A stretch of 64,000 nucleotides of DNA from Sanguinoderma infundibulare (Eukaryota > Basidiomycota > Agaricomycetes > Polyporales > Polyporaceae): NCBI GenBank assembly GCA_032821775.1, contig JAVLRN010000005.1:186001-250000 (forward strand), given 5' to 3'. This document shows positions 24,301 through 36,600 of this stretch, in pieces. Position 1 is the first letter of the stretch. Each line of letters starts with the position of its first letter. Below the pieces are notes generated by a model that saw only the letters and a program-made list of their open reading frames with translations, ran no database searches and was not told where the DNA came from. The translations under genes were made by a program, and so were the position numbers.

Positions 24301-25000
24301 GCGCGGACAAAGCCCTTTGTCATCGAAGGCTGAATTTCAAGAGCTACACTGGCTGACCAAAACGGAAACGACCTTCGAGACGGCAGGGGAGACCTAAGTA
24401 CGGCGCGAGCATCCAGAGCGTGACTAGTCACAACGCGTTACCGCACGCGACGCGCCTCGCCGAGACCACTACTTTGCCCCACGTTGGACAGGCCCGCGAT
24501 GTTCGGAGGGAGAACATTGTTTGGTTCCCATTAATGCGGTGTCTGCGCTCTCTGCCATAGTGCGGAGTAGAACAGGGTACGTTTCTGGCCTCCTGCAAGT
24601 CGTCGTCCAAATGCACAGCCATATTTATTTTTGACGACCGGACCCTCCAGGGACGGCGAAGTAATATATGCGAGCGACATGGGTGTGATCCTAGACGTCA
24701 CAATGGAAGCTGGGGAAACGCATAGAAACACCAGGATTCTGGAGAGTTTGGTATGATATCGGGCAGAGGGTATCCGTTGAACACTAGTCAACTTCCTTCC
24801 GCCGCAATCAGCCATGTGCTCGATCCACTGCAGGCTCCAGCGCCCCGACTCGCAATATCTGGATAGAACCACTCGATCAAGGCCATCATACGGACCACAA
24901 ATGAAGCTCGACAAGACGCATCTACAGTTGCCGGAGTGACTCGGAACAAATGGTTCACACACACTCAACGCATTTGCCGTCGACCTCGACACCTCACGAA
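21360..25000 (-). repeat. Long dispersed repeat, copy B (inverted relative to copy A)
   Basis: The reverse complement of this interval is colinear with 4770-7350; matched blocks are listed under copy A. It is about 1 kb longer, so one copy has gained or lost internal segments. The best-preserved open pieces are on the minus strand. One spans about 24640-25020; it includes CVLSSFICGPYDGLDRVVLS, whose first part is shared in copy A with single-base differences. A second lies near 21440-21592 (RELIIDRLQQAPSSEVR). No domain is recognised and no full-length frame survives. A short CACGCAT satellite lies at about 21847-21871. Confidence 0.75.
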
Positions 25001-25362
25001 CGACTGGGGACAAGTCGCATACCATTAATTTAATTTTGGTTATATTCCAAAAATAAGAATGCTGTCCTCTTGATTCAGCACGTTACAATCAGAATATACA
25101 TTGACGACACCAGAAAAGTGGTTCAACGAGCGGAGCGGCAGATGGGCGCCTACGTTGCCATTTTGAGATACGGAATCATCACCCGATGGGATCTAGCGGC
25201 CGTACTTCTGTCGAGCTTGCACTTGAGGACAGCTCGTTCCAAAACCCCTGCTCATGACATGAACTTGAACATCTAAAGCTTTGCCTGTGTACGATTACTG
25301 AGGGAATTCCTGCCAACTGACACTCACTCTTTGGCCTCATCTTGGGCTTTTCGGCGCACAAA

Positions 25363-28300
25363 ATGTCTCGCCCGGAGTCGCGCAAGCGGTCCAACACCGT
25401 CCAGTCCCAGTCTCTCTTTGGGGCGACTATGAATGCCGGTTCTGCCGCTGTGCCTAACCCAGTCGTCGTCCCGCTTCAGGTCGGCGATACGCGCGCGCTG
25501 ACGGTGTGGGTGAACGAGCCGGCTGCGGCGGGCGTGAAGCTCAATCACAAGCACTGGCCCGGGGTCGCGGAGGGGGACCTGATTTGCATCGCGAGCCCGC
25601 TTCCGGAGCACAGGCCGGGGTTGTTCTTTGTTGTGCAGGGGGAGGATGTGGGGTTGAAGCATCAACTGCAGGTGAGTTCTGCACTTTCTGTGCCTTTTGA
25701 GGTTGGATGGGCGGGTGTACATGTCTTCCTGTGCAAGCCGGGCCTGCCCACAATTATCGTCCCGGATGACTTTGAGCTCCCGTGCGCATACGACGCGTCC
25801 TGCCCGTGCGTCCACGCAGCCAAGCTCAAGGGCGTCTGCGCCCTGGTGAGGGCGGTCGCGCCAGTACGCGTACACAAGGTTGAAGTTGTCCCGGACCAAC
25901 GTCGTATAGTCGTGCTGCGCCGAGGCAATAAGCCGTCCCCTCCCTCGTCCTTGCCGGCATTGGTCTAGTACTCTTACGGCTGGGTACGATACCATAGCCA
26001 TAGGAATACGAGACCAACAGGCATCCTCTCCTCCGGACTCGTACTTGGGTTTAATGGAGGTCGACGCGAGGACGTTCGAAAGTGCAGACACCTTTCAGCT
26101 TTTATCCGATACGCGATCGTCCTCGCTGGTGTGCGGGACATGCGCGGGTGAACAGTGCCGTGTGTGGCTGCCGCTGTGGTAGGAGTAGGAATTGTGCTCC
26201 TCCCGCCGCTTCTACACCCGCCGTGTAACGTAGTACTAGCCTGCCAGTATATTCAAACGCACCTGTTGCTCGCGAAGAGGAGTTCGCGGTGTGCGCGGGA
26301 CGTCAAGCGCGCCGCGCTCCCGCCTCTCTTGTAAGGGCCGAGGCGCCTTTATCACACAGAGCCCGGTAGCTACTCATATACCCGCCGTTAGCTGAGGAGG
26401 TAGCTTCTCTGTTAAACTGCCTTTTGGCGTAGCGGCTGCGGCAGGCGGGTCCAAGCTGGTTACATCTCTCCCGTCAAGATAGTAAGATTCATCCGCCTCG
26501 AACTCGAGCCCACCACCTCGCCGGGCCACAATAGTAAGACTTCGGTAATTTAGCCGAATCTTACTCTTGCTCCTCTTGTATGTATTCAATGGGCGGCGGG
26601 CGTAGGGTGTGAGGTGTGGACGAACGATGATCGAGACGCTGATAATGTCGGGAAGATATCGTTGCCGAAGACTGCGTTGGAGAAGTTTGGGCTGAAGAGT
26701 AATAGCGAGGTCAACCTAACGAAGGTATGTCCCGCTTGCTGTCTTGCGAAACATTGCTTTAATTTGTGGCGATGCAGATGGATAAGGAAAAATACAGCGC
26801 GGAATTCGTCGAACTGGTATTCCAGGACCAATATCTCGGACGGAACGACATGTGGAGGTTAGGGCGCGATTTGGTTGGGCAGTGTTTGTACGTTGAGCAG
26901 CAAGTGTCTTTCATTGGCGTCATCGCGGCGAAAGTGCAGGCCCTGTACATCGACGGGACGAAGGTAACTCACCCAAGTATCTTCCCTATGTGCGTTCTCA
27001 CTATCGTCCAGGTGTCTTCTGCCTACATCTCCCCAGCCACGAAATTCACCTACCGCTCCCTCTCCGCAAAGGTGACCATTTACATCCAGGTCTGCCGCGA
27101 ACTGTGGGAGTTCGCGGGCGACGGAGAGCGATACAACGAGAAGATCGTGCACTCGTTCCTTCCCGCGCTCTTCGATAAGTGGCGGGAGATGAACACGAAC
27201 CACATCGTCACCATCGTCCTCATCTCTCGCGTGTACTACGACCAGTCCGAGGTCGACTACGCTGCGGGTCCGCTCCGCCGCGACGAAGATGGACGGTGGT
27301 ACAAGGACTTCTACAAGGTCATCACCGACCTCGAGGTCCTGTACGACTGGAGGCCGACCCTCGTCGCCCTCAAGGACTCGGTGTGGGCGTTCCAGCGCGA
27401 CATCCTCCTCGCGCACCACTACCACCGTTCGTCCTTATCCGTCCACACCCCTCCCGGGAGCGACGCACACGACGACCACGTCCGCCTCGTTGGCCAGATC
27501 TCGTACGCGCACGATGGCCCGCTGCTCGAGGCGCTCAACCTCGCGCTCAAGCCGACCGAGACGCACTACATCGACCGCTCGCTATCGCTCACGGGCTCGT
27601 CGACGATGATCATCACGCCAGGCACGGGCTACTACCGCGTGCCAAAGCAGCTCTTGCGGCTCACGACGACGCGCGTTCTCGACCAGGGTTTCTCAATCGA
27701 CCTCGTGTCGCTTGCGAAGCCGCCGCTGCACCAGACGCCGATCTTCTGCTTTAAAGGCGTCGAGCCGGACGGACTCGGGAGAGCGGACGCGGGATCGGGC
27801 GCTGGGAAGCCGGGTCCGAGGGCGAACGACCCGCTGTGGGGCGGGGATGTGGAAGTGGATCCGGACGGGAGGCCGAAGGAGGTCAAGACGTTCTGGTGGG
27901 AGCCGTTCTGGATCGAGACGTCGTTCTGGGACCGGCAGATGGACTTGCCATTTCGCAAGGACAGGTGTGTGCCTCGCCCTTTACGCGCATACAGTCACAA
28001 ATGCTGACTGATTTGGCTGTCAGGTTCATATCACGCGCGAAGATGCATGAGATCGAGATGCTGGGGCTGCTGGACCACGATGTCCTGTCGAACATCGAGA
28101 TTCCGTACCTCCAAGAACCGGTCGATGCGTCCTCTCACGAGTGGACGTCCGATGCGACCGACTCGGACCTTTCGAGGTCGGAATTTTTCGAGAGGAAGTC
28201 TGAATTACTGTCGCCGGAGGACGCAGACGAGTTCGATAACGACGTATTCACGATCCGCTTGGACGCCCACCCGCCGACAGCCAGGAATTCTTTGTCATCA

Positions 28301-31300
28301 ACCTCCAGTGGGCCTACTTTGAGCTCTTCGTTCAGAGGGCAAGACAAACGGACGTCGATCCTGCGAGCCTCGGAAACCGCGCGAATCTTCCCCATTGAAG
28401 AGAGTCCGCGCCCTCGACAGCGACCGTTGTCGATGGACGCTTCTGCTTTTAACAAGGATCAGAGGCTTTCTGTCACGGTCTCTGGCGGTAATTTGAGTAC
28501 ATCGCCCTCCCAAGCGTCCATCCTATCTGGTCGTTCGGTGCGTTCGCAAAGGAGCAGGACGTCTGGTGAGAGCCACGCACACGACCACAGCACGACGCGC
28601 GCTTCCGGCATCTCCAAATTTGCCCCCACATGGCTACTGAACCAATTCCGGAGTGGGATCAGCCAACCTCAAACCTCGCCTGTTTCCGCTTCTGGGTTCA
28701 CTGGGACTGGGACTACTCCTCCGTCTGCGACCGCGTCCACGCCTACTCCCACTCGGCCATCTCCCAAACCTCCGCAACGTTCTGCTCAGCCTGTATTCAT
28801 CACCAAGGCTCGGCCGATCCGCCTCCGTTCTAATGAAGAGGACCTCCCCGTGCCCCAACCCCATCGAGGTTCGCTCACTCGTCATTCACCCGTTAACACA
28901 CCCCCGCGCGACGATGTCTTCAGCAAACGCCGAGGCACAGTGACCAGCGTTGCCAACCTCCCTATCCTTCCGATGAATCTTGCGATCACCATTCACCCTA
29001 CCAAACCTCTTCCTTTCGTACCCTACGCTCAGGCGTCGCTCGCGCGCAGGTGGCAGCACCTCTTTGCTCAGCCGCTCACCAGGCACGAGATCAAGTGGTG
29101 GTCCATGGCGACTCCTGCCTGTCTTCCGCTCACCGTGGAGTACTTCCCGTCTACGCGCGAGCTGGAGACGTCGTATGACGTCTTCTCGTACGACTTCGTG
29201 TGCGATCCGTCGGAGATGCAGTCGTTCTTGATCCGCCTGCCGCCAATGCATACGCAGGTGGCCGCAGACGAGATGCGGCGGGCTTGGGCGCTGGACATGA
29301 TGCGCGTCATGGTAGCCATCCGGCTTGCGCAGGGCTTCCAGTTCGTCCTGCGACCGTCGAAGCGGGCGCGGGAAGAGAACAACACGATGCAGGCGCAGAC
29401 CACATCGCTGCAGCGGACGAAATCATACGCAGCTGCGAGCGACGACAACGCGGCGAGCTCGCGGCCAGTCGGCGCCGCGACGGTGCTCAGCTCGCCGTAC
29501 GACTCGGTATACTTGAGCATGAGCAACGAGATCCACCACATCATGTATACCGGGGACTCGATCCAGGTCCGGCGGTACGTGCGACGGATGCCGAGGATGC
29601 AGCCGTATGAGTATCAGTGTTTGATTTGGCCGAAGCTGGGCGAGGGATACACGGAGCTGAAGACGACGTTCAGGTCCCATGGCATCGAGAGCTATGGATG
29701 GAACCGGTATGTCTGGAGATTTCGTTCCATCATGACGGCGGAAAGTTAAAACATTGGCAGCTTGGACATGTTGGTCGCGGGCTACGAAAACAAGTTTGCC
29801 GAGTCGCTCCGGTACTGGCGGACACGCTTCGTGGTGATCCCAACGGACGGGTCGCCTCATGCGAGCGTGGCGCCAGGCGGAGAGAAGCTGAACGACGAGG
29901 AGACTAGGCTCTTGGGCATGGACAAACTTGCGGACCTCTTCTCCAAGGCGCGGATCGACGTCGATCAGCACACGCCTCCCGTACGCTTCATCACGACCGA
30001 CCTTGGACCGGCGGAGTGCATCCTTGACGACGGTGTCACGGCGCAGTTGGACGAGATCCATGCATCAGGGCCGCTCAAGAAGAAAGTGAAGAGTGAGCGG
30101 GACGTAGCCGACATGTCGTTGGCTGCCGTCGCCAAAGCCATGCGCGAGGAGGACGGGGTGACGATAAAGGAGCATAGATGGCATGGGCGAAAGTACCCGA
30201 ACTCGTTCACTGGCGCACAGTTTGTGACCTGGCTCGTCCGCGAGTTCCGCGACGTCTCGAACCGGGAACAAGGAGCTGAGTGGGGACTCAAGTTGATGGA
30301 GCAGGGCTTATTCGACCACTGCAGAGGCACTCACAGCTTCTTGGATGGGTGAGATGAACGCATTCGACCTTCTTCGATACCTGCTAATGCTTTCTAAGCC
30401 ACTACTTCTACATCCTTCGTGGGGAGTATATTGTCCCAATGACTCCTAGAGCAAGTTGGTTCTCGCGCCCCGTCAAGTATGACGACTTCAGCGCTCGAGG
30501 GTCCAACTCGCCGAGATCCTTGCAGCCTGGGAAGAGGACGAAAAGACGATTATTGCTCCTGAGCCAAAGCGCAATCGTGGATGTTGACCCGAAGAAGGTA
30601 GGAGTGCCTTTTTTGAGCTTGTCGACGATCAATGACTTCTCGGACAACAGCAAAGCGATCAAGCTGAAACCGTCATCCTCCATCACGACATCATACACAA
30701 TCCTTCAACGTGCTTCCACTTTGAGCTGCACTGGATCGGGACCACCGCTCGCTGCATAGACGACATTCTGCGACAGTGGAGTAGAATTATTGAGCGGTAT
30801 GGGCTCAAGCTGGTAGAGGCCTACGTGGACCAGATCAGCGAAATCAGGGATAAGAACGCGTTCCAATCATGTTTCCCCATCCCGATGGCCATTGCACCTC
30901 CGCAGCTTGACGAGGTCGGCAGGCACATTCCGGAAGGGACACAGGCCCGGCACTATTTCGAGTCAGCCCTCCTTCGCAAGTGCGGCTTCGTCTTGGACAT
31001 CGAAGGGGCGGATCATTACACCGATCAAGTCGATGTCGACTATTCCTACCGACGCGCCCATTTCAAGCATTCACAATGGGTTCACCGCTCCGGGGTGGCA
31101 TTCGTGCAAGTTCTGGGGGGATCACAAGGATTCCTCTTCCTAACCAATCGCCTCATGGCACCCGGGCGTATAGGCACGTCGCTCAAATATCATCGGCCCG
31201 CAGCCGCGGCAGAGGAGGTCCGCATGAAGCTGCAGCAGTTCTGCTCTGACAAGGACGCTCTCACGCGGTTTTACGACGAAGAAATCGCACAATTGGATCA

Positions 31301-31334
31301 CGCTCTCGAAGAACCGCCCCCCTTGCGTATATGA
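25363..31334 (+). CDS. IML1: IML1 / DEPDC5-type GATOR1 (SEACIT) subunit
   Basis: Catalytic GTPase-activating subunit that acts on Gtr1/RagA at the vacuole and restrains TORC1 when amino acids are short. Exon 1 (25363-25671) starts MSRPESRKRSNT. The conserved N-terminal IML1 region follows from 26656: ISLPKTALEKFGLKSNSEVN, then NDMWRLGRDLVGQCLY, FTYRSLSAKVTIYIQVCREL and a long stretch ending TFWWEPFWIETSFWD. The middle (about 28100-29000) is Ser/Thr/Pro-rich and probably disordered. The DEP domain (about 30105-30430) reads VTIKEHRWHGRKYPNSFTG, then FVTWLVREF and GLFDHCRGTHSFLDGHYFY. The C-terminal module has VILHHDIIHNPSTCFHFELH and WIGTTARCIDDILRQW. About 1,550-1,600 residues, as usual for the family. 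Introns are mostly short except the first (984 nt). Stop at 31332. Confidence 0.95.
25672..26655 (+). other. Unusually long first intron of IML1 (984 nt)
   Basis: The donor GTGAGT follows HQLQ and the acceptor AG precedes ISLPKTALEKFG; both exons are in phase 0 and the protein joins smoothly. Most other introns here are 46-70 nt, so this one is about fifteen times longer. It contains a hairpin near its 3' end and open stretches on both strands (a minus-strand one at 26374-26589 reads through the hairpin) that match no family I know. An old insertion inside an ordinary intron is the simplest explanation; an unrecognised RNA or regulatory element is possible. Confidence 0.7.
26533..26565. repeat. 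Hairpin-forming inverted repeat inside the IML1 intron
   Basis: AGTAAGA-C-TTCGG pairs with CCGAATCTTACT around a loop of about eight bases: a 12-bp stem with a single bulged C. A further copy of AGTAAGATTC lies at 26481-26490. Confidence 0.65.
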
Positions 31335-31930
31335 CAGCTCCATGTGCACGTCGTGTCTTTGTCGGCGTTGTTTGCGAATATGTCATCATCCGGATTACCC
31401 ACGTTCTATTGCGCCTTGTGACTAGCTGAAGAGCGTTGCGGGTCGACTTCTCGGGCCAGGTATGTCATCGGATCTCGGGGTCTTCCACGATAGCCATGTT
31501 GCCGGACTATCATGGCAGAGCTCCCTCAGCTTTAACTCTCCTTCTTTTCTCAGGACTTAATAAGTTGCGTCGGTCGGACTGGGACGGTGCCGTCGATTGT
31601 TGCCCCCGCTTACGTTCATCTGCGCAGTACCGGTAGCCGACGCTTGCCCTTCTGGCACTCTCCCTGGCATTGCGGCAGCTATCGCCACGAGATAACGGAT
31701 GGGACATCATTCCAGCAGTGGAACCCCGGGCCATCAAACGAGCATGTTTCACGGAAGGTTGCGACACGAGTCGTATACTCGTCCTGTCTTTGCCTGTGTC
31801 TGTCAAGTGATTCCAATGGGAGTCATTCGTGATTGTTTCCCGACACGGATGAGAGGTACGGACTCAGGCTTATCTATTCTCAATCTTGTCGTCCCCCATT
31901 TTCACACCTTGGTTCCACAGAGCAGGGCAC
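31335..31930. other. Intergenic spacer between IML1 and the F-box gene
   Basis: No gene is supported. It should contain the IML1 3' UTR and the F-box gene promoter. In-frame ATGs upstream of 32019 exist (from 31833), but the sequence they would add does not resemble the paralogue. Confidence 0.4.
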
Positions 31931-31938
31931 ATATATAC
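31931..31938 (+). promoter_or_regulatory. TATA-like element upstream of the first F-box gene
   Basis: ATATATAC lies about 85 bases before the ATG at 32019, a typical spacing. Confidence 0.4.
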
Positions 31939-32018
31939 CATCTCGGAGATGCGTCTGGCGTTCCAGCCCCCATAACCTTTCTCCTTTCCCCACCTCACTG
32001 GCGCAGCCTGCCGCGACT

Positions 32019-33360
32019 ATGGACGGGGAAAATCCAGCGATCCTCGACATTCCGTACGATGTCCTCCTCCGGATCTTCCAATTTATGCCATCTCGCGACC
32101 TCGTCCATTTCCTTTCCTGCTGTCGTACCCTGCATGCCCTCGTCAACGAGGTGTCGATCTGGCGCACTCTATCCTCAACATACGGCCTCCATGATATCGC
32201 GCATTTCAGCGGTCGGTCGTGGTATGTTATTTACACCCGGCTGCTACACCCGTACGGGCCTATGATTGGCCTGTGGGCTGGAGACCACGCGTACACCGGT
32301 GACATCCTCGACATCCGTCTCCATCCTGGTGACGCACAGCAACCAGGTGGTATCATCCTCGGAGCCTGGCGTTTCCGTCCTATGCATCTCGAGGATGTCG
32401 ACGGCCCGGAGATGCCAGAGCTTCCTATTTATACGCCACTTATCCGCATCGACTTCTCGACCGTCGAAACCTTGCACGGAGATGCACGCATCGCGTGTTG
32501 TGTCAATCCAGGGGCGACACCGCACGACGCCTTCATCAGCCTATTCTCCTCCACTTCCCAGAGTCTCTTCTTACACACGCGCCAGGGCCAGCACCCTCAC
32601 CCAGAATTCCCCGTCGCGGAGATCCGCGACTGTATCGATTCGCCGCGGTACCCTCATTTGCCTCTCCGCGAGTCTATGACCGTGGACCGGAGATCGTATT
32701 TGTCCCCGCAGCGCCTGCGAGGGCAGATGGTCTTCACGGCGCCTACGAACCACATCAAACCACCAGCAATATCCGTGTCCTGTTCGCAAAAATGCGTCGA
32801 TCGTGCCCGCGTGTTCCACGGGTTCCACGAGGACATACCATACCTCCCGCGGTACTACCCTCTCCAGCACCGAGTCCTCGCCGGAGTCGATCCCCCGTCT
32901 CCAGATTGGCATCCATCATCCCTCGTCGGCCTCTGGTTAGGCTCTCACGGCCAGCACGGGACCGAGTGTCTGTACCTCGACTGGGACCGCACATTGTCCG
33001 TCTTGCACGCCTGGAAGATCACCGGAGACACCAACGTCCCAAGAGGTGCGCTGAGCTGGCGCGCGAACACAGCCGATTTGTGCCCCTCGTCACGGCTGCC
33101 GGATTGGATCGATGACCACGACATCGGAGACCTTACGAAGTGCCGGTTCTTCGAGGGCACCGGCGTGGTGAGCGCACGCGGCTTCCTGTAAGTCCTCGAT
33201 ACTGTATCCTTGTCATGGCGCGCGTCTCATGCCTGGTTGCTATCATAGCCCGCACCAGAGGAACGATGTTGACATCATCCTCGTAGTGGCCGGATCCGAT
33301 ATCCTCCGGCTGGTGTGGACGTACATGAGCGAGGTTTCGGCATATATCAGGTACAAGTGA
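32019..33360 (+). CDS. F-box protein, paralogue of the gene at 57982
   Basis: Probable SCF ubiquitin-ligase substrate receptor. The F-box is at about residues 8-48 (ILDIPYDVLLRIFQFMPSRD, then LVHFLSCCRTLHALV). The large C-terminal region is shared with the gene at 57982: YGPMIGLWAGDHAYTGDI, RYYPL, SLVGLWLGSHGQHGTECLYL and AWKITGDTNVPRGALSW. I know no name for this domain; it is presumably the substrate- or ligand-binding part. Exons are 32019-33187 and 33249-33360, joined through a 61-nt intron in the same place relative to the protein as in the paralogue. About 426 residues. The start is chosen because MDGENPAILDIPYDV puts the F-box at the N-terminus and a TATA-like element sits about 85 bases upstream. 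Confidence 0.85.
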
Positions 33361-33665
33361 CTATCTAGTAGCTCACCAGTGAGTTGCACTTCCGCCGGAA
33401 CACGTTCTATGATGCTTAAACTGATGGATAGTCCGCCAAGCCCGTGGAACACTACACCTGCTAAATCTAGATCGGCCGGTTCCCGTGGAGGGTTATATCA
33501 GCACTGCATTTAGTGGGAGTTCGCCGCTGCATTCGAGATGATCCTGGGGAAACGCAGGCTGCTCAGCTGATGGCGTATTTGCGTAAAGGGATCCGTGTTG
33601 TAGCGTGTGTGTACGATACGTAAAGCACATGGGGGAGACGAAGGAGGATGCGACATGCAATCTGA

Positions 33666-36600
33666 TCAAGTCCGTTGTCCCTCGCTTCGGTTGTGACACA
33701 CCGGGCAGCCTTGCGTCACCCTCGCGCGCAGAATAGCCGTGCTATGAGAGAGGGTCCCGTGAGCAACAAAGAGCATAGAATAGTTGGAAGACACGCACAA
33801 TGCCACCTTGCCGCTCAAGCCAGGCTGGCCGCCGATGCCCATGCCGACCAGTGTGGGGTCCGGCTGGTGTGGTAGCTCTTCGTCGTGCTGGACACAATCT
33901 GCGTGCACGACATGTCGACACAAGAAGAGCAGCGCCAAACTATTGGGGTTCTGCCCAAGTGGCTTGTTGCATATCGGACATGGTGTCTTCGCTGTAGTGC
34001 CGTTCAAGCTCAGCTCAATTATTTATCACAACCCAAAGAGGCATGATGAAGAACGTACCACTGAGGAAGAAGCCGCTGGCCTGATTCCGGTGCAACTTGC
34101 GGGCAAAGTCTGCGCAATCACCATCCATGATTGTCTGACACCCTTCCAGTAGCGACACTTGCAGGTTGAAGTCGTGCAGGATCTTGATCAGCGCACCCTT
34201 CAGGCCAGGGATCTCGAGGCCGTTCTTGATACGGCGAATGAGGCGGATGGGATCAATCTCGGCTCCAACGTTCTCCAGCAAACCTCGTATGAACGCCGGC
34301 CTTGTTTCCGAATATCGCAACAAGTCTTCCCAGAGATCGTCGTCGTGTTGCTCCTTGGCGAAGTCGATGGCGCGATTGACGTCTCCTAGCCTCTCGATGA
34401 TGATATGCAGAGCCTGCTTGTTGTTCCCCATGCGTCCGAGTAGGAACACCATCTCCAGGACGAGGTCACGTTCGTTGCAGACTTTATACGCCTAACCATG
34501 ATGGTGGTCAGACGGCTGAAGCACAGTCGATAGCGCGTCCATTTACCTCCTCTAAGCTATAATAGTTGCTCGCGCGCAGGAAGTCGATGAGCTTCCTCGG
34601 TGCATATTCCGCATACAACTTGACCTGCAATTCGCCAACGTAAATACGGCATCCTCACCACAGTCATGCATGTACATGCACGAACCTGGGTATCAGCATA
34701 GGCAAAGGTCAAGTGGGGGTCGGCTTGGAAGAGCGCGTTTAGGTAGAGGTATAAGTAATACGGCCGTTCTTGCAATTGTTGCACGACACGAGCCATCTAG
34801 GTCGATTGATCCTGCGTCAGTGAATGCGCACCAACTATCCATCATCAAACAAAAACGCACGGGTATCGAGTGGATATGATCCACAAGCAGCTTGATCGCC
34901 GCGGTCGGGTCAGTGTCAATGTCCTCCCCGTCCTTCTTCCGCTTCTCCCGAAGCTCCTGATCAAACTCGACTAGAAGCAGCGCTTGGTCCTGCACATCCG
35001 TGAACAGGTTGTTCTCGCGGATGAGGTCGAAGACGTTCGGGCGGCGCAAGCGGAGGAAGTACGGGAGGGCCTTGCCAGGCTGGCGGTTGAGCGTGTACAG
35101 CTCCGCCAGACACTCCATGAGGATGACCGTCTCGGGCCCAGTGGGCTTCTTAGACGAAGACGAGGACGGGGCACGATCGAGCTCGGATTGCACGGCAACG
35201 ATGACGGCAGGAATGTCGTAGATGCCCTTTGGCCACGTCTTGATCGTCTGCAGCAACATCTAAGACAGGGAGTCTGAGCACATAAACACACCATATAAAC
35301 TGCGCATATACCCATACCTGCCGATCATGAGTGAGGAAATGCGCGAGGATCATTTCGTACACCAAGTGCCCCAAAGTTGGAGACTCGGTCGGGACGAACG
35401 GAATGATCGCCTGGAGTTCATGCTTCTGCGCAAACACGAATATCCAGTCCTCCCACCGCTTCGTGTCCTGTCCGCAGACCTTCGGGCACAAGCGCGCCGC
35501 CTTGACGAAGTCGCCCTCACCAACGAGGTGCTCGATGTAGCGTTGTCCGATCTGAACCGCGTCGAGCTCGCCCTTGTCTTCTGTCTTGGCCGCGGCACCG
35601 CCTTCGTGCCCCATGCGCTCGATGACATCGAGAGCCTCCTCGTACCGCTTGCGCTCGACAAGCCACGCGACGTGGTCGCGCCAGTCGCGCGGCTTGACGA
35701 CGACGATGTCGAGAGGGCTCAGAACGATGTAGTACCGCTCGCCAACAGGTGGAGAACCCGCCGAGAGAGTGGAGCCCTTGACGGCGCCGGCCTCGATGTC
35801 GACCAAGACGTAGTCGTTGCATCCCCATCGCTCATAACCGGAGATGCCAAGCGCGTCTGTCGAGAGCTCCTCACCTCCGCGCGAGATGATACGGAGCTCG
35901 GGACGTTCGGCAAGCTTGCGTGCCTGCTGTGCTCGGTCCGCCGTCGCCTCGTTTCCACCAAGGAGCGCAGTGTCGGGAGGGGTGTATGCGACAACGAGGA
36001 ACGACGTCAGCGTCGGGGACATGGTTGAGCGCACTGAGCCGGTCTTCATAGTGGCATCGCGAGACTGGGGCACAGATGGGGTTTGGGTCATGAGGTGCGG
36101 TACGATGCCGGAAATCATGCAGTCGAGCTGGAAGACGGCTGTGATCTCGACGAGGAGGGGAGGGAGGTTGGAGGCGGACGACTTGCGAGGGCGCGCCCGC
36201 ACACGCGCGACCTTGATCTGGTCTGCCCAGCCGATGAGAAGTGTGTTTTCGTCTTGCCAGTGGAGCGTGCACTTGAACAGGTCTGCACGCGGGCTATCCG
36301 CCGGTCTGTCGATGAACGTAATGCGGGTCTGCGAATGTGTATCATAGATCTTGACGCCCTGTGAAACATGCGCCGTAGGAAACTCAGAATGATCCTCGTC
36401 GCGAATGACAGAGCGCAGTAACATACAAGGTCGTTCGCCCATGCTATCAGGTTGTCCCGCCACCGGACTTGCCAGACAGGCCCTTCGCCACTGTGCAGAG
36501 TCGTCTCTTTGTACCCGAGCCAGCCCTTCTCGTGTAGGACGAGGTTGCCGGCCATGCCGCCCGAGACGAGCGAACGCGTACTGCTCTTCGCGAAGTTAGG

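Noticed and set aside
25342..25968. Reading the first IML1 exon on through 25967 as a separate 208-residue protein
   Set aside because: Similarity to IML1 stops exactly at the GTGAGT donor at 25672 and resumes in phase at 26656; the read-through part has no resemblance to the family.
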